Positions 62,865-64,000 of a stretch of DNA of 64,000 bases are shown here, one piece after another (the first letter of the stretch is position 1; each line of letters starts with the position of its first letter). The position numbers were made by a program, and so were the translations under genes. Below the pieces are notes generated by a model, which made no database searches, was not told the DNA's origin, and saw only the letters and a list, made by a program, of their open reading frames with translations. Origin of the DNA: Sphingomonas immobilis (GTDB lineage Bacteria; Pseudomonadota; Alphaproteobacteria; Sphingomonadales; Sphingomonadaceae); the NCBI RefSeq assembly GCF_030580995.1, contig NZ_JAUQSZ010000012.1, forward strand, positions 107,501-171,500. Reading direction: 5' to 3'.

Positions 62865-64000
62865 GGTAATCGATCTCCGGGGTCATGCGGTCGATGGGGT
62901 TCGATTCCATCGATCCGCTCGCCGTCACGCGGCTGCTGATTTTGGGGAAATAGGTCTGCTTCGGGTCGATCGGCACGATGAAGGCGGCGGGCCGGCCCGA
63001 GGCCATCATCGCCTGGAACGTCGCGTCGCTTTCGAAATCGAGCGGGAGTTCGATGACGGGGATGTCCCATGCCGCGAACAGCCGCGTCCATTTCGGCAGG
63101 CCGAGGCCGGACTGGCGATCGCAGCCGAGATATTTGCCGTCGAAATAATTCTGCTGCGTCATGCGGATCGAGGCCTGGCCCTGATCGTGGAAGATGAAGA
63201 TCTTGAGATCGAGCTGGTTGACGTCGACCGTGCCGAGTTCCTGCACGTTCTGCGAGAAGCCGCCGTCGCCTTCGATCAGGATCGTGCGGCGCTTGCCCCC
63301 GCTCGCGACCGACGCGCCGATCGCGCCCGACAGGCCGTATCCCATCGAGGCGAGCGACTTGTTGGTGAGGATGCGCTGGCCGTATTTCTGCTTGTAGAGC
63401 TGCATCGACAGCGTGAAGGCGCTGCCCGAGCTGCACGGGATGATGAGGTCGTCGGCGCGCGTCAGCGGCTCCAGCCGGACGATGAAGTCGTAGGGCGAGA
63501 TATAGCCTTCGCCGGTGTGATTGACGTCCTCGACGCGGGGCACGGCATCGCGGATGCGGCGTGCCTCCGCGCGCCATGTGTCCTTCGGCGGCAGCGGCTG
63601 CGCGACGAGGCGGCGGACGAAATCATTGGCGTCGGCGCAGAAGCGCAGATCGGTGCGCGGATGGCCCTTGGCGAGCTCGCCGGGATCGATCTCGACCTGG
63701 ACGATCTTGGCGGCGCGGCCGAATTCCTGCCAGTTGAAGCCGGTCTGCTGGAGACCGAGCCGCGTGCCGAGCGCGATGATGAGATCGGCCTTCTGGATGA
63801 TGATGTTGGCGCTGCGCTGCCCCCAGGTGTTGGGCCGGCCGAGATAGCAGGGATCGTCGCCGTCGATGCGGTCGGCCCCGTTATAGGTCGTCATCACGGG
63901 GATGCGCAGATCGGCGAAGCGGCCGCGCAGATCGGCCATCGTCGCATAGTCGACCCCGCCGCCGATCAGCACGATCGGGCGCTCGGCGGCGGCGTAGAGC
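62851..64000 (-). CDS. Thiamine diphosphate-binding acetolactate-synthase-like protein, N-terminus outside window
   Basis: About 383 residues of the C-terminal two thirds are present; the frame runs open to the window edge. The central domain has ERPIVLIGGGVDYATMADLRGRFADLRIPVMTTYNGAD, and the TPP-binding domain has ASMGYGLSGAIGASVASGGKRRTILIEGDGGFSQNVQELGTVDVNQLDLKIFIFHDQGQASIRMTQQNYFDGKYLG. The GDG is standard, but the usual closing NN is HD. It heads a glycan operon, so it is likely a sugar-modifying TPP enzyme, not acetolactate synthase itself. Confidence 0.85.
   Translation of the reverse strand, partial: LYAAAERPIVLIGGGVDYATMADLRGRFADLRIPVMTTYNGADRIDGDDPCYLGRPNTWGQRSANIIIQKADLIIALGTRLGLQQTGFNWQEFGRAAKIVQVEIDPGELAKGHPRTDLRFCADANDFVRRLVAQPLPPKDTWRAEARRIRDAVPRVEDVNHTGEGYISPYDFIVRLEPLTRADDLIIPCSSGSAFTLSMQLYKQKYGQRILTNKSLASMGYGLSGAIGASVASGGKRRTILIEGDGGFSQNVQELGTVDVNQLDLKIFIFHDQGQASIRMTQQNYFDGKYLGCDRQSGLGLPKWTRLFAAWDIPVIELPLDFESDATFQAMMASGRPAAFIVPIDPKQTYFPKISSRVTASGSMESNPIDRMTPEIDYLAAR

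Overview
The window is G+C-rich chromosomal DNA with dense, mostly short-spaced genes and many GTG/TTG starts overlapping the upstream stop. Gene content and order (ctaC-ctaD-ctaB-ctaG-ctaE-DUF983-SURF1-thrC, ybgC-tolQRAB-pal, pyrE-pdxJ-acpS-lepB) and the gene-end palindromic repeats point to a sphingomonad alphaproteobacterium (Sphingomonas or a close relative). This assignment is by recognition only; no search was run. I see no rRNA, tRNA, CRISPR array, insertion sequence or prophage.

Layout. 1-3057 (minus): two tandem DUF4139 proteins, the first cut by the window edge, then a DUF4167 RNA-binding-type protein. 3313-6973 (minus): hisS-prfA-prmC, with a mosaic junction between hisS and prfA. 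7178-11297 (plus): TSUP exporter, DUF1345 protein, M61 peptidase, inorganic pyrophosphatase. 11388-16362 (minus): TfoX-like protein, GNAT, EamA transporter, retropepsin-like protease, ispG, DUF3089 hydrolase. 16462-19484 (plus): acyltransferase, isoaspartyl peptidase, S1/P1 nuclease. 19494-28536 (minus): HWE-type PAS histidine kinase, a SPFH / ribbon-helix-helix / small membrane protein operon with an AT-rich palindromic operator candidate, the complete Tol-Pal operon, a secreted protein of unknown function and a nitronate monooxygenase.

28766-39614: an unknown Ala-rich protein, lysC and ubiG (divergent), an osmoprotectant-type ABC transporter with a permease-binding protein fusion, an SDR with a PhaR-like dyad upstream, phhB, a zincin, ccmAB, and then a three-gene accessory module (36993-39614). 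That module encodes a 117-residue protein, a 590-residue protein with a C-terminal HExxH and four-cysteine domain, and a 158-residue protein. It looks like a secreted-effector cassette and is the best candidate here for an undescribed system.

39722-49188 (minus): an rRNA-methyltransferase-like gene, thrC and the aa3-type cytochrome c oxidase cluster, with a DUF3291 gene inserted and a 44-residue membrane protein. 49405-53284 (plus): pyrE, pdxJ, acpS, lepB, AI-2E family transporter. 53214-64000: surface-glycan genes. A GT4 enzyme stands alone; then come a plus-strand membrane protein / DUF2141 / GT4 set and a minus-strand run of seven genes: an acetolactate-synthase-like TPP enzyme (truncated by the window end), epimerase, Wzz-like protein, GtrB-like GT2, GtrA and two polytopic glycosyltransferases.

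Themes: envelope integrity (Tol-Pal, LepB, SPFH), respiration (cytochrome oxidase and its heme and copper assembly factors, ccmAB), isoprenoid/ubiquinone and amino-acid synthesis (ispG, ubiG, lysC, thrC), and glycan assembly. Several palindromic repeats sit between genes, and in two places they have been built into gene starts, stops or translational coupling.
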